Part shown: positions 6,018 to 12,272 of the stretch, piece after piece | Layout of the letters: every line of letters begins with the position of its first letter | How positions within the stretch are numbered: position 1 is the first letter of the stretch | Assembly (NCBI GenBank): GCA_002407865.1 | Contig: DHPI01000076.1 | Span: forward strand, 37,058 to 49,329 | Direction: 5' to 3' | Source: Spirochaetia bacterium UBA5368 | GTDB lineage: Bacteria > Spirochaetota > UBA4802 > UBA5368 | DNA length: 12,272 nucleotides | Program-made: the position numbers and the translations under genes | The notes under the pieces: model-generated | Seen by the model: only the letters and a program-made list of their open reading frames with translations | What the model was told of the DNA's origin: nothing | The model's database searches: none

Positions 6018-6215
6018 ATTGGATAACTCTTTATCATGCAGGTTAATTTAGCTAATCACGCCATGTAACAATACACAACACAATTAAAACAAAGTGTCAA
6101 TTGTTATTTGAGCCAGGCAAAATCCAAAACACGAACATTTTATGCGGGTGTGTATCCTGTTTTTCCGGGCGCTATCAAAGTATAAATGATTTGTTGAAGC
6201 TGTGCGCGGTATCAT

Positions 6216-6244
6216 TTGACTGTTGTCGGCTTTCATTTTATATT
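6216..6244 (+). promoter_or_regulatory. Sigma70-type promoter of the zinc-ribbon gene
   Basis: TTGACT (6216-6221) and TATATT (6239-6244) are separated by 17 nt, one mismatch from consensus each. Transcription would start near 6251. This excludes an in-frame upstream GTG at 6223 as the start and supports ATG 6301. Confidence 0.7.
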
Positions 6245-6300
6245 ACATTCATCAAAGCTTGCCTGCATTTGCACCAGTAAAAAAAGAGGTGGTGAACCGT

Positions 6301-6705
6301 ATGGATAAAGCAATGTCGTTCAACCTGAAATGCGACTCCTGCGGAGCAAGTCTTATGGACAGCAAGAATCCCGTTGATGAACAGCCGGGAGTCCATGTGA
6401 AAATTGAAATTGAGAAAAAGGCCATGGATCTGTGGCTGAGCCCGATCTATGGCAGCTTCAACATCAAGAGCGCCGGCGAGATTGCCGAAAAAGCGATTGC
6501 GCGTTTTTTTTGCCCGCAGTGTTCCGCGGAATTTAAAAGCAAGCGCGTCTGTGAATCATGCGGCGCTCCGATGATTCCTCTGACGCTGTCGGAAGGCGGC
6601 AGGGTAAACATCTGTTCGCGCAAGGGCTGCAAGCGTCATTCACTGGAATTTGAAGATATCGACGATGCGATCGGCTACTTTTATAAAAAATACGAAAGCG
6701 CGTGA
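6301..6705 (+). CDS. Small protein with four cysteine pairs (zinc-ribbon type), unknown function
   Basis: The 134-residue product has eight cysteines in four pairs: CDSC (11-14), CPQC (71-74), CESC (84-87) and CSRKGC (105-110). CESCGAP and CDSCGAS look like zinc-ribbon knuckles, so two zinc sites are likely. The middle (31-69) has no cysteine and the C-terminus is acidic and helical-looking. No signal peptide or membrane segment is seen. I do not recognise the family or a function; rubredoxin-like iron binding is an alternative. ATG 6301 is preceded by GAGGTGGTGA (6286-6295) and lies about 50 nt after the predicted transcription start. It stands alone, divergent from the FecR-OmpA gene and convergent with the helicase gene. 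Confidence 0.75.
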   Translation: MDKAMSFNLKCDSCGASLMDSKNPVDEQPGVHVKIEIEKKAMDLWLSPIYGSFNIKSAGEIAEKAIARFFCPQCSAEFKSKRVCESCGAPMIPLTLSEGGRVNICSRKGCKRHSLEFEDIDDAIGYFYKKYESA

Positions 6706-6724
6706 TAAATTTTTATTCTCGATC

Positions 6725-6755
6725 ATGCTGGCAATCTTCGTGCGTTCGTCAGCAT
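6725..6755. terminator. Weak hairpin in the convergent gap
   Basis: ATGCTGGC (6725-6732) can pair with GTCAGCAT (6748-6755), 8 bp with one G-U, around a 15-nt loop. It sits between the convergent zinc-ribbon and helicase genes, where a terminator is expected, but no T-run follows on either strand. Confidence 0.25.
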
Positions 6756-6798
6756 AATTGCCTGCGGGGAGCAGCGCTGCCCGAGCGCCAATGATTAT

Positions 6799-8439
6799 TT
6801 ATGCCCGATGCCAGCGCGAGCCAATCTTTTTATTTTTTGACGCTACGCTTGGGGCGGATGTATATACAAGCGGTTTGCTGTTGCGCCTGTGATTTTTGAA
6901 CGCTTTCACGATTCTGTCCGCATCGCCCGGATGCACTGAAAGAAATGAAACGCTTTCTTTGATAGTTATTTCCCTGATGGATTTCGCCTGTATGTTCGAT
7001 TCATTCTGGATAAAACGAAGGAGCTTTTTCGGGGTAAGACCGTCCCTTTTGCCAAGCGATACCACTACATTTTCCGCGCCCCCTTTTATATGAGGATTCC
7101 CTCGTTTTGCAGGGCTATCTTTTATCTGCTTTATTTCAGGATAATTGCTTTTTTCAAGTTCGCCTTTAAAAACGTGTTTCATCAGCGCGGCCAGTATGTC
7201 GGCGGGATCGCTCTCGTTAAGCATCTGAGCGGCGATTTCGAGATATTCTCCGTGTAAACCCTGTTCCCGTATGGCGCGCAGATCACATGAAAGTCGGTCC
7301 TTTTTCGCGTGTATAATATCTGAAATTGAAGGCAATTGTTCTCTTCGTATTTCGGTTTTGGTTATTCTGCTTATTGCCGTCAGTTTCCGGAGTTCCGAGG
7401 CGCTGACAAAGGTTATCGCGGTTCCCTTTTTTCCCGCCCTGCCCGTTCTCCCAATCCTGTGAATGTACGATTCAGCATCCCGGGGAAGCGAATAATTAAT
7501 GACATGCGTAAGGTCGGTAATGTCAATTCCCCTGGCGGCGACATCAGTCGCTACGAGGATATTCACGCGTTTCTTCCTGAATTTGTTAAGCGTGCTCTCC
7601 CGCTGGCTTTGAGAATAATCACCATGAATTCCTTCAGCGTTATAGCCCCATTCCACGAGCCTGCCGGCAAGTTCATCGACTATTGACTTCGTTCCGCAGA
7701 AAATAAGGCCGTAGAAATCAGATTCTATATCGAGGATTCTGCGGAGCGCTTCGAATTTATCGGATGAAGACACCTGATAGTACTTCTGCTCTGTCTGTGC
7801 CACCGTCAGCGAGTTTTTTTTGACCGATATAACCTCATATTTCCGCATATGCCGCTGTGCGATTTTCAGTATGTGGTCGGACATCGTCGCGGAAAAAAGA
7901 AGCGTCCGTTTTTCGGGATTTGTTTTGCTCAATATCGTTTCAACGTCGTCGATGAATCCCATATTCAGCATTTCATCAGCTTCATCCAGCACCGCGTACG
8001 ATACATTTTCAAGACACAGGCTCTTTCGCCTGAGATGGTCCATTATCCTGCCGGGCGTTCCGACGACGATGTCGATACCCGCTTTAATGTGCCGCATTTG
8101 TTCCGTCATGGACTGCCCGCCATATACCGGCAGTATCCGGATTTTTTTCTTTCCCTTGAGCGAGTTTATTTCATCGGAAACCTGTATCGCAAGCTCCCTG
8201 GTGGGCACAAGAATTATCGCCCGCACCGATCCCGTATGTTCGTCTATTGTTTCGACAAGCGGCAGCCCGAAGGCCGCCGTTTTCCCGGTCCCGGTCTGGG
8301 CCTGTCCTATAATATCAACATCGGATCCGAGGAGCAGAGGAATCACCGCCGCCTGGATTTCGGTTGGTTCTGAAAATCCTTTTTTTTGTAGTTCATGTAA
8401 TAACGTCTCTGACAATCCGAGGTGTCTGAATTTTTCCAT
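6799..8439 (-). CDS. DEAD-box ATP-dependent RNA helicase with DbpA-type RNA-binding domain
   Basis: This 546-residue cytoplasmic protein unwinds short RNA duplexes using ATP; relatives (DeaD/CsdA, DbpA) act in ribosome assembly, cold adaptation and mRNA turnover. All core motifs are present: Q motif (PTEIQ, 25-29), AQTGTGKT (47-54), PTRELA (79-84), TPGR (128-131), DEAD (152-155), SAT (183-185), ARGID (302-306) and HRIGRTGR (327-334). After a helical linker, residues 455-528 match the DbpA RRM-like domain (VSLGKRDGLTPKKLL onward), and a basic tail ends in SRWHRA. Length fits DeaD rather than the shorter DbpA. The gene has its own promoter (8499-8526) and a leader of about 50 nt; the nearest AGGA is about 12 nt before ATG 8439. 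Which of the DeaD or DbpA roles it fills cannot be told from sequence alone. Confidence 0.95.
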   Translation of the reverse strand: MEKFRHLGLSETLLHELQKKGFSEPTEIQAAVIPLLLGSDVDIIGQAQTGTGKTAAFGLPLVETIDEHTGSVRAIILVPTRELAIQVSDEINSLKGKKKIRILPVYGGQSMTEQMRHIKAGIDIVVGTPGRIMDHLRRKSLCLENVSYAVLDEADEMLNMGFIDDVETILSKTNPEKRTLLFSATMSDHILKIAQRHMRKYEVISVKKNSLTVAQTEQKYYQVSSSDKFEALRRILDIESDFYGLIFCGTKSIVDELAGRLVEWGYNAEGIHGDYSQSQRESTLNKFRKKRVNILVATDVAARGIDITDLTHVINYSLPRDAESYIHRIGRTGRAGKKGTAITFVSASELRKLTAISRITKTEIRREQLPSISDIIHAKKDRLSCDLRAIREQGLHGEYLEIAAQMLNESDPADILAALMKHVFKGELEKSNYPEIKQIKDSPAKRGNPHIKGGAENVVVSLGKRDGLTPKKLLRFIQNESNIQAKSIREITIKESVSFLSVHPGDADRIVKAFKNHRRNSKPLVYTSAPSVASKNKKIGSRWHRA

Positions 8440-8498
8440 GCGTATGCTGTATCCTGTTATAGTGGTAAATTTCGATATGAAGTGTCTATTGAATATAA

Positions 8499-8526
8499 TT
8501 TATACTTCCGCAGAGCGTTCAATCAA
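8499..8526 (-). promoter_or_regulatory. Proximal promoter of the DEAD-box helicase gene
   Basis: On the minus strand TTGATT (8521-8526) and TATAAA (8499-8504) are 16 nt apart. Transcription would start near 8492 and leave a leader of about 50 nt. Confidence 0.5.
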
Positions 8527-8556
8527 TCACGTATAAGCGCTCATGTCGTCTGTTGG

Positions 8557-8577
8557 AAAAAATGGCCGCTGGCGCCA
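8557..8577 (-). terminator. Possible terminator of the flavoprotein operon
   Basis: On the minus strand a short TGGC/GCCA stem (8574-8577 with 8563-8566, 7-nt loop) is followed directly by six T residues (8557-8562). The stem is short but GC-rich. It lies about 150 nt after the flavoprotein stop and upstream of the helicase promoter, the right place to insulate the two units. Confidence 0.35.
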
Positions 8578-8636
8578 CAAAACTGGAAGGAACTATATAT
8601 GCAATAACTCATCTTTGCGACCAGAGGCTATAGAAC

Positions 8637-8695
8637 ACTATAATTGTCCACACAATTTTATTAAAAGTGGTCTTTTATTACCTGAGTCAGGTAAT
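8637..8695 (-). promoter_or_regulatory. 19-bp palindrome upstream of a candidate distal helicase promoter
   Basis: ATTACCTGA-G-TCAGGTAAT (8677-8695) is a perfect 9-bp inverted repeat around one base. It ends 12 bp upstream of TTTAAT (8660-8665), which with TATAGT (8637-8642) 17 nt later forms a candidate minus-strand promoter. A smaller dyad, AATTGT/ACAATT (8642-8657), overlaps the spacer. The palindrome centre would be near -56, as for an activator. No T-run follows it on the minus strand, so it is unlikely to be a terminator. Confidence 0.45.
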
Positions 8696-8724
8696 TTAGT
8701 GTATTCCCTATCATCGCACCGGAA

Positions 8725-9381
8725 TCATGACTGGTACGGCCTGTCGAAGCTTTTATCCTTCGCCCCGTTTTGTTCGAGCAACATGTCCCACAGTGCGCTA
8801 TTGACAAAGGGAATCACCTGTTCAAGGTTTTCACGGGAAAGGTGCTCAGGGCGCGCGAGTTTCGCACACAACGTCGCGTCAAAGGCGCCTTCCAGTCCAA
8901 ACGCCCTGCCAAGCTGGTAAAAGTATTCATAGTACTTTTCGGTCAAAAACGGGGGCTGGATCGCAAGGCCCTCGCATCCTCCCTTTAAAATGGCGCCTAA
9001 ATACCGGCAGTTGAGACGTTTCGCAAGCTTCGCGACATATTTTTCAACGAAACGGGTATGGTGTGTTTCGGGGAAACCGCACTGGATTACGAAGCCGAGC
9101 GCCGGATTTCCCTCGCGTCCGACAAGCGGCGCAAGGTGTTCGAAAAATTGCTTTACGCTTCCCGGCATGCCATCCACGTACAGAGGAAATCCGATAATCA
9201 CAAATTCGGATTTTTTATAAATATCGACAAGAACACCGGGATCTTTGCGGTGTTTTACGAGATATTCGACATCGCACACGTTACCATCTTTTTCAAAAAA
9301 TCCCCTCAGGAAGTGTCCCATGAGAATTCCGGTATTGCTTTTTACGCCCCGTGGAGAGCCATTAATGAATGTCAACCGCAT
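8725..9381 (-). CDS. Flavodoxin-fold NAD(P)H-dependent oxidoreductase, no Fe-S cysteines
   Basis: The 218-residue product begins MRLTFINGSPRG, the FMN phosphate-binding loop of the flavodoxin/NADPH-dependent FMN reductase superfamily, with N17 and T18 close by. FVIIGFPLYVDGMPGSVK (about 60-77) is the second conserved strand-loop, where family members contact the flavin ring. It lacks the CxxCxxC segment of iron-sulfur flavoproteins. The C-terminal 100 residues look helical and are not recognised. Substrate is unknown; an FMN-linked quinone or FMN reductase role is the general family expectation. GGAGGAGG before ATG 9381 is strong, and the start overlaps the end of the upstream flavoprotein gene by 20 nt, so the two are coupled and probably made together. 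Confidence 0.8.
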   Translation of the reverse strand: MRLTFINGSPRGVKSNTGILMGHFLRGFFEKDGNVCDVEYLVKHRKDPGVLVDIYKKSEFVIIGFPLYVDGMPGSVKQFFEHLAPLVGREGNPALGFVIQCGFPETHHTRFVEKYVAKLAKRLNCRYLGAILKGGCEGLAIQPPFLTEKYYEYFYQLGRAFGLEGAFDATLCAKLARPEHLSRENLEQVIPFVNSALWDMLLEQNGAKDKSFDRPYQS

Positions 9382-9913
9382 CTGCCGCCTCCTCCGCCGG
9401 TATTGTCGTATAGTGAACGAAATCGAGCGATGAATGCATATTTATTGCCGCGCGTTTAAATATATCGTGTATGATGGTCATGTCTTCATCGTCGGTACAT
9501 GATTCTTTTTCCAGCAGCAAGCCAAGACGAGGATACGCATCGTACCGCTTCATATGATGGACTTCGCCGTTCACTTCGATGAGATATGGATGGATAAGGG
9601 GGATTATTCTGTCCATCGCGTTCTTGGTTATTGCGCTTATGAATCCCATTATAATCGGCGATGCGAGGATCACCAGATCGGCCGCCAGGAACGCCCGCGC
9701 GTTTTTATCAGCATCGTCCTTAAAGCTGCAAAGTCCCGGCGTTTTGACCCAGCAGTTGAAACATCCGGAACACGGTTGTATTTTCATGTCGCGAAGCGTA
9801 TGGAGGGCAACCCCATGCCCCTTTTCTTCGAGGATTTTCGTAAACCGTGCAAGATAGCGTTCGAAATCATGCACGTCGGGATTCGGGTTTCCGTTCAGAA
9901 TCAATATCTTCAT
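9362..9913 (-). CDS. Iron-sulfur-type flavoprotein (flavodoxin-like NADPH-dependent reductase)
   Basis: The 183-residue product has an N-terminal flavodoxin-type strand and loop (MKILILNGNPNPD, 1-13, an unusual variant of the common GSPR loop) and then CSGCFNCWVKTPGLC (48-62), i.e. CX2CX2CX7C. This compact motif binds a 4Fe-4S cluster in iron-sulfur flavoproteins of anaerobes; related proteins keep the cysteines without a cluster. SPIIMGFISAITKNAMDRI (about 88-106) is the conserved second flavin-binding region. I chose ATG 9913 because AGGTGA (9919-9924) lies 5 nt upstream; a GTG at 9922 would place this site inside the gene. It is first in the two-gene unit with the 8725-9381 gene, with a promoter and a 12-bp palindrome upstream. 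Likely an electron carrier or reductase; the partner is unknown. Confidence 0.82.
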   Translation of the reverse strand: MKILILNGNPNPDVHDFERYLARFTKILEEKGHGVALHTLRDMKIQPCSGCFNCWVKTPGLCSFKDDADKNARAFLAADLVILASPIIMGFISAITKNAMDRIIPLIHPYLIEVNGEVHHMKRYDAYPRLGLLLEKESCTDDEDMTIIHDIFKRAAINMHSSLDFVHYTTIPAEEAADAVDIH

Positions 9914-9955
9914 ACATTTCACCTGTTATATGCATGAAAGCCAGTAGTGCAAAAC

Positions 9956-9999
9956 CGCATCGATGCGCATAATCTAATTTTGATGTTCGGCGCATTCAA
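9956..9999 (-). promoter_or_regulatory. Promoter and operator-like palindrome of the flavoprotein pair
   Basis: On the minus strand TTGAAT (9994-9999) and TAGATT (9971-9976) are exactly 17 nt apart. A perfect 12-bp palindrome, CGCATCGATGCG (9956-9967), begins 3 nt after the -10 and covers the expected start of transcription near 9964. That position suits a repressor site. Confidence 0.5.
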
Positions 10000-10063
10000 T
10001 GTCCATTACCCGCAACAGCTTTTCAAGCCTTTTTCGCGATTTTAAATAAACAAATTGGGATGA

Positions 10064-10075
10064 AACACCGGTGTT
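10064..10075. repeat. 12-bp perfect palindrome downstream of the hydrolase gene
   Basis: AACACCGGTGTT lies 33 nt after the stop of the alpha/beta hydrolase gene. It has no loop and no following T-run, so it is not a typical terminator. Its role is unknown; it may be a weak end signal or a protein-binding site. Confidence 0.35.
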
Positions 10076-10107
10076 ACAGTTTTTCGCAATGTCGGCACGA
10101 GGCCGGT

Positions 10108-10869
10108 TCAATGGTCGAAATTTCCTGTCTCCAGAAAAAGGAGGATATTATCGATCACTTTTTTTTGAAACAGGAGCATGGTGTGCTGCCCCCTGACAAG
10201 AACGAAGTCGTTCATCCCGTCCAGGCGTGTTTCAGATACGGCGATTGTCCCGTCGTTATCCCCGGGAATCAGGGGATTGATTCCGAAACTGTTACCCATT
10301 CCACCGGCAATGATGCCGAATTCGCATGGGGGAGGATTGTGAAGGCTTTTTTCGGGCGGATACCGCACCTCCTGTCCGGCAATTCCGAGCACAAAATTGA
10401 AAAACGGTATATTTTTAATAAGCCTTCTGCCCCAGATTGACCCATGATTCGGAGGCGCGATCATGACACATCGACCGAGATTGCCGGGATTGCTTTTTTC
10501 AAAATAATACCTGGCGATGATGGAGCCGAGACTGTGCGTTACAAAATGTATCTTTCCTGCGGTATTCGGTATGACCCTCTTTATTTCAGTATCCAGAAGG
10601 ACTGCGGACGTTCTGATGGACTGCTGTCTGCTGTCATAGCCAAAATTCAATACGGAGTATCCGCGCGCAACGAGCGCGGATTTGATTTTTCTCATGGCGC
10701 GCGGGCTGCTGAGCAGGCCGTGAATCAGCACGATCCACTCGCCGCCGGCAGCCGCATCAGCCGAATGAACGTTATCCCGTGTATACCCTGTGATGTGCAT
10801 GGGCGATAGTATTATTGATGTTATAATAAACGGCGCAATAATGCATGCCGCGCGTAATCGAGATTTCAT
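10108..10869 (-). CDS. Secreted alpha/beta-hydrolase, lipase-like
   Basis: The 253-residue product has an N-terminal hydrophobic signal or anchor (about 7-28) followed by a compact alpha/beta-hydrolase. LIHGLLSSPRAM (48-59) supplies the oxyanion-hole HG, THSLGS (111-116) is the nucleophile elbow with S113, NDG with D206 is the probable acid, and GQHTMLL contains the probable catalytic H229. The order and spacing fit lipase/esterase enzymes acting on lipid or acyl esters outside the inner membrane; the exact substrate is not readable. No good Shine-Dalgarno precedes ATG 10869, but it begins only 19 nt after the stop of the PlsB-like gene, so coupling is likely. The pairing suggests acyl-lipid synthesis and turnover in one operon, which is an inference. 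Confidence 0.83.
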   Translation of the reverse strand: MKSRLRAACIIAPFIITSIILSPMHITGYTRDNVHSADAAAGGEWIVLIHGLLSSPRAMRKIKSALVARGYSVLNFGYDSRQQSIRTSAVLLDTEIKRVIPNTAGKIHFVTHSLGSIIARYYFEKSNPGNLGRCVMIAPPNHGSIWGRRLIKNIPFFNFVLGIAGQEVRYPPEKSLHNPPPCEFGIIAGGMGNSFGINPLIPGDNDGTIAVSETRLDGMNDFVLVRGQHTMLLFQKKVIDNILLFLETGNFDH

Positions 10870-10888
10870 ACCAGATATGCCGTCATAA

Positions 10889-12271
10889 TCAACTCAGCAG
10901 ATTTGAGTAGTACTCAATAAATGCGTGATATTTCGTGTTGATTGTTATAGTATTCTTCCTGACAATGACAAACCTCCGGCGCCTCATGATATCAAGCGCC
11001 ATCCTGGCGATGTTGCGCGCCTCCGAGGCATCGAGAAAATCCTCCTCAAATGACACCAGTTCCTTCTGCCGGTCCTTCTTTTCCTCCTTCAGGTGCTCGT
11101 AAATCCGGGTATGGGTTTTGAACGCCCTCCCCGTCACAAACCTGCGCCTGTGCTTCTTCAATTCTCTGCTTATATCGAGTATCGCCGCGACAATCGCGCT
11201 TTTATCGAATGAATCTTTGCCGATTTGCATAATTGCCCTCGCGGCAAGGCTTACCGGCGTGACCGGTACGACCCCGCCGATATCCTTCAGCAGTTCGTCG
11301 GCAAATCCCTTAATCGTCACGAGCCTCGCGTATTTATCGAGTTTAAAAAAATCGGGATGCTTTTTTAAAAACCTGGAAACCGGCACCGGATCTCCGAAGC
11401 TGACGCTCGCATAGCCGTGTTCTTTCAATCTTCCCGTTGCATACCTGATAAAGTTCGCCAGTATGATATACGGCCCCCTGATCGATATCCGTATAAGCGA
11501 CGATACATTGTCACGAAGGCCGCTCCTCTCCTTGTTGTTCTTCCATTCCTGTATAAGCACACGGTCTTCAAGCACCCAGTCGTAATTGATGCCAACGGGG
11601 ACAAAGACGATTTCGCGGTTGAACTCAGGATTTTTTTTAATCTTCACAATATAATCGAGAAGGCCGACCTTCGTATCCCTGAATTTTCCGTCCCGGGAAA
11701 GGCCGCCTTCTATAAAAATTCCCTGCGTAACCCCCTGCAGGCTGATCAATTGAATGTATTTTTCAAGTACGGTGTGATAGAGTTTCTCGCGGTATTGCCG
11801 TCGCAAAAAATACGCGCCGAACGATTTGAATATATATTCAAGCGGCCATACGCGAGCCCATTCGCCGACGGCATAGCTGATTGAGATATTGCGCGCAAGC
11901 ATATACGCAACGAGTACATAATCCACGTTGCTGCGGTGATTCATGACAAAGACTACGGCGGCGTCTTTCGGTATTTTATCAATCTTCGAGGTGTTCTCCC
12001 GGTCTATTACGACTTCGTACAGCTTGTTAAGAAAGAAATTTGCTATCCAGTAACCTATTTTATAATACGACAGCAGATTGAAGAACGGCACGATTTCATC
12101 GATATAATTTTCTACAAGGTCGTCGACATCCTGGATATGGATGTTATTTTCACGGGCATGCGCGAGGATCGCGGTATGGATATCCGCGTCGTTCATCAAC
12201 TGATGCTTCACGATAAACCTGCTCATGAATTTGAAGGTATCTATTTTAAGGGAATCTCTATAAATTAAAAA
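10889..12271 (-). CDS. PlsB-like glycerol-3-phosphate acyltransferase, 5' end probably outside the window
   Basis: This membrane-associated enzyme family transfers an acyl group to glycerol-3-phosphate (or a related acceptor), the first step of phospholipid synthesis. Counting from the in-window ATG at 12226 (445 residues), acyltransferase motif I is NHRSNVD (96-102, catalytic H97 and D102), motif II GAYFLRR (137-143), motif III FIEGGLSRDGK (171-181) and motif IV VPVGINYD (209-216). The N-terminal residues before motif I resemble PlsB-type rather than the shorter PlsC enzymes. No Shine-Dalgarno precedes 12226, and the frame stays open for 15 more codons to base 12271, so I extend the gene to the edge as partial; a start at 12226 remains possible. 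The C-terminal 150 residues are basic and helical. E. coli PlsB is about 807 residues, so the protein is short unless it extends far upstream. Confidence 0.87.
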   Translation of the reverse strand, partial: FLIYRDSLKIDTFKFMSRFIVKHQLMNDADIHTAILAHARENNIHIQDVDDLVENYIDEIVPFFNLLSYYKIGYWIANFFLNKLYEVVIDRENTSKIDKIPKDAAVVFVMNHRSNVDYVLVAYMLARNISISYAVGEWARVWPLEYIFKSFGAYFLRRQYREKLYHTVLEKYIQLISLQGVTQGIFIEGGLSRDGKFRDTKVGLLDYIVKIKKNPEFNREIVFVPVGINYDWVLEDRVLIQEWKNNKERSGLRDNVSSLIRISIRGPYIILANFIRYATGRLKEHGYASVSFGDPVPVSRFLKKHPDFFKLDKYARLVTIKGFADELLKDIGGVVPVTPVSLAARAIMQIGKDSFDKSAIVAAILDISRELKKHRRRFVTGRAFKTHTRIYEHLKEEKKDRQKELVSFEEDFLDASEARNIARMALDIMRRRRFVIVRKNTITINTKYHAFIEYYSNLLS

Positions 12272-12272
12272 A

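Noticed and set aside
6068..6100. A perfect TTGACA (6095-6100, minus strand) as promoter of the FecR-OmpA gene
   Set aside because: The hexamer 17 nt downstream is TGTGTA, a poor -10; the better TATTGT is 21 nt away. The promoter is left unassigned.
6223..6300. An N-terminal extension of the zinc-ribbon protein from GTG 6223
   Set aside because: The predicted transcription start (near 6251) is downstream of it, and a strong ribosome-binding site precedes ATG 6301.
7820..8536. A 238-codon plus-strand frame across the helicase gene
   Set aside because: It is antisense to helicase motifs I to III and has no recognisable domain; it reflects codon bias of the real gene.
1..12272. A search for CRISPR arrays, tRNA genes, insertion sequences and phage modules
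   Set aside because: I saw no regularly spaced repeats, cloverleaf, transposase or structural phage gene. The SLOG protein alone is not enough to call a prophage.

Overview
The window looks like chromosomal DNA from a diderm bacterium. A member of the Spirochaetota (an environmental or Leptospirales-like lineage) is my best guess. The support is family-level only: a CsgG-like/PEGA/beta-barrel protein, a FecR-OmpA fusion, exported proteins with relaxed lipoboxes, a PlsB-type acyltransferase with a short N-terminal part, and cysteine-rich DUF3795 and zinc-ribbon proteins. No 16S or other phylogenetic marker is present. I see no tRNA, rRNA, CRISPR array, insertion sequence or complete prophage. 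Coding density is high and most genes lie on the minus strand.

Left part (1-2417, minus strand). From right to left: a stand-alone SLOG/DprA-like Rossmann protein of the kind often found in phages, overlapped by an NlpC/P60 lipoprotein; then coaD (last step but one of CoA synthesis) and pta (acetyl-CoA/acetyl phosphate interconversion), the latter cut by the left edge. pta has no AUG, GUG or UUG at a sensible place. A perfect GGAGG lies just ahead of an AUC codon, which I take as the likely start.

Envelope cassette (2418-4413, plus strand). A divergent intergenic region with hairpins and facing promoters leads into a two-gene operon: a secreted CsgG-like + PEGA + beta-barrel protein, and a small exported protein whose mature part is markedly AT-rich. 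A strong rho-independent terminator closes it.

Middle (4413-6705). On the minus strand are a cysteine-rich DUF3795 protein, whose promoter is wrapped in nested inverted repeats, and a membrane-anchored FecR-OmpA fusion. On the plus strand, from a good sigma70-type promoter, is a small protein with four cysteine pairs.

Right part (6799-12271, minus strand). A DEAD-box RNA helicase of the DeaD/DbpA type has its own promoter and an upstream 19-bp perfect palindrome. Then come two overlapping flavodoxin-fold genes (one with a CX2CX2CX7C Fe-S-type motif) behind a promoter that carries a 12-bp palindrome at +1. Last is a two-gene lipid unit: a secreted alpha/beta hydrolase directly downstream of a PlsB-like acyltransferase that probably runs off the right edge.

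Functional themes are the cell envelope (barrel/PEGA protein, FecR-OmpA, NlpC/P60, PlsB-like protein, lipase), CoA/acetyl-phosphate metabolism, and redox flavoproteins. The least explained items are the domain fusions, the SLOG protein, the AUC start, the mosaic exported protein and several perfect palindromes near promoters.
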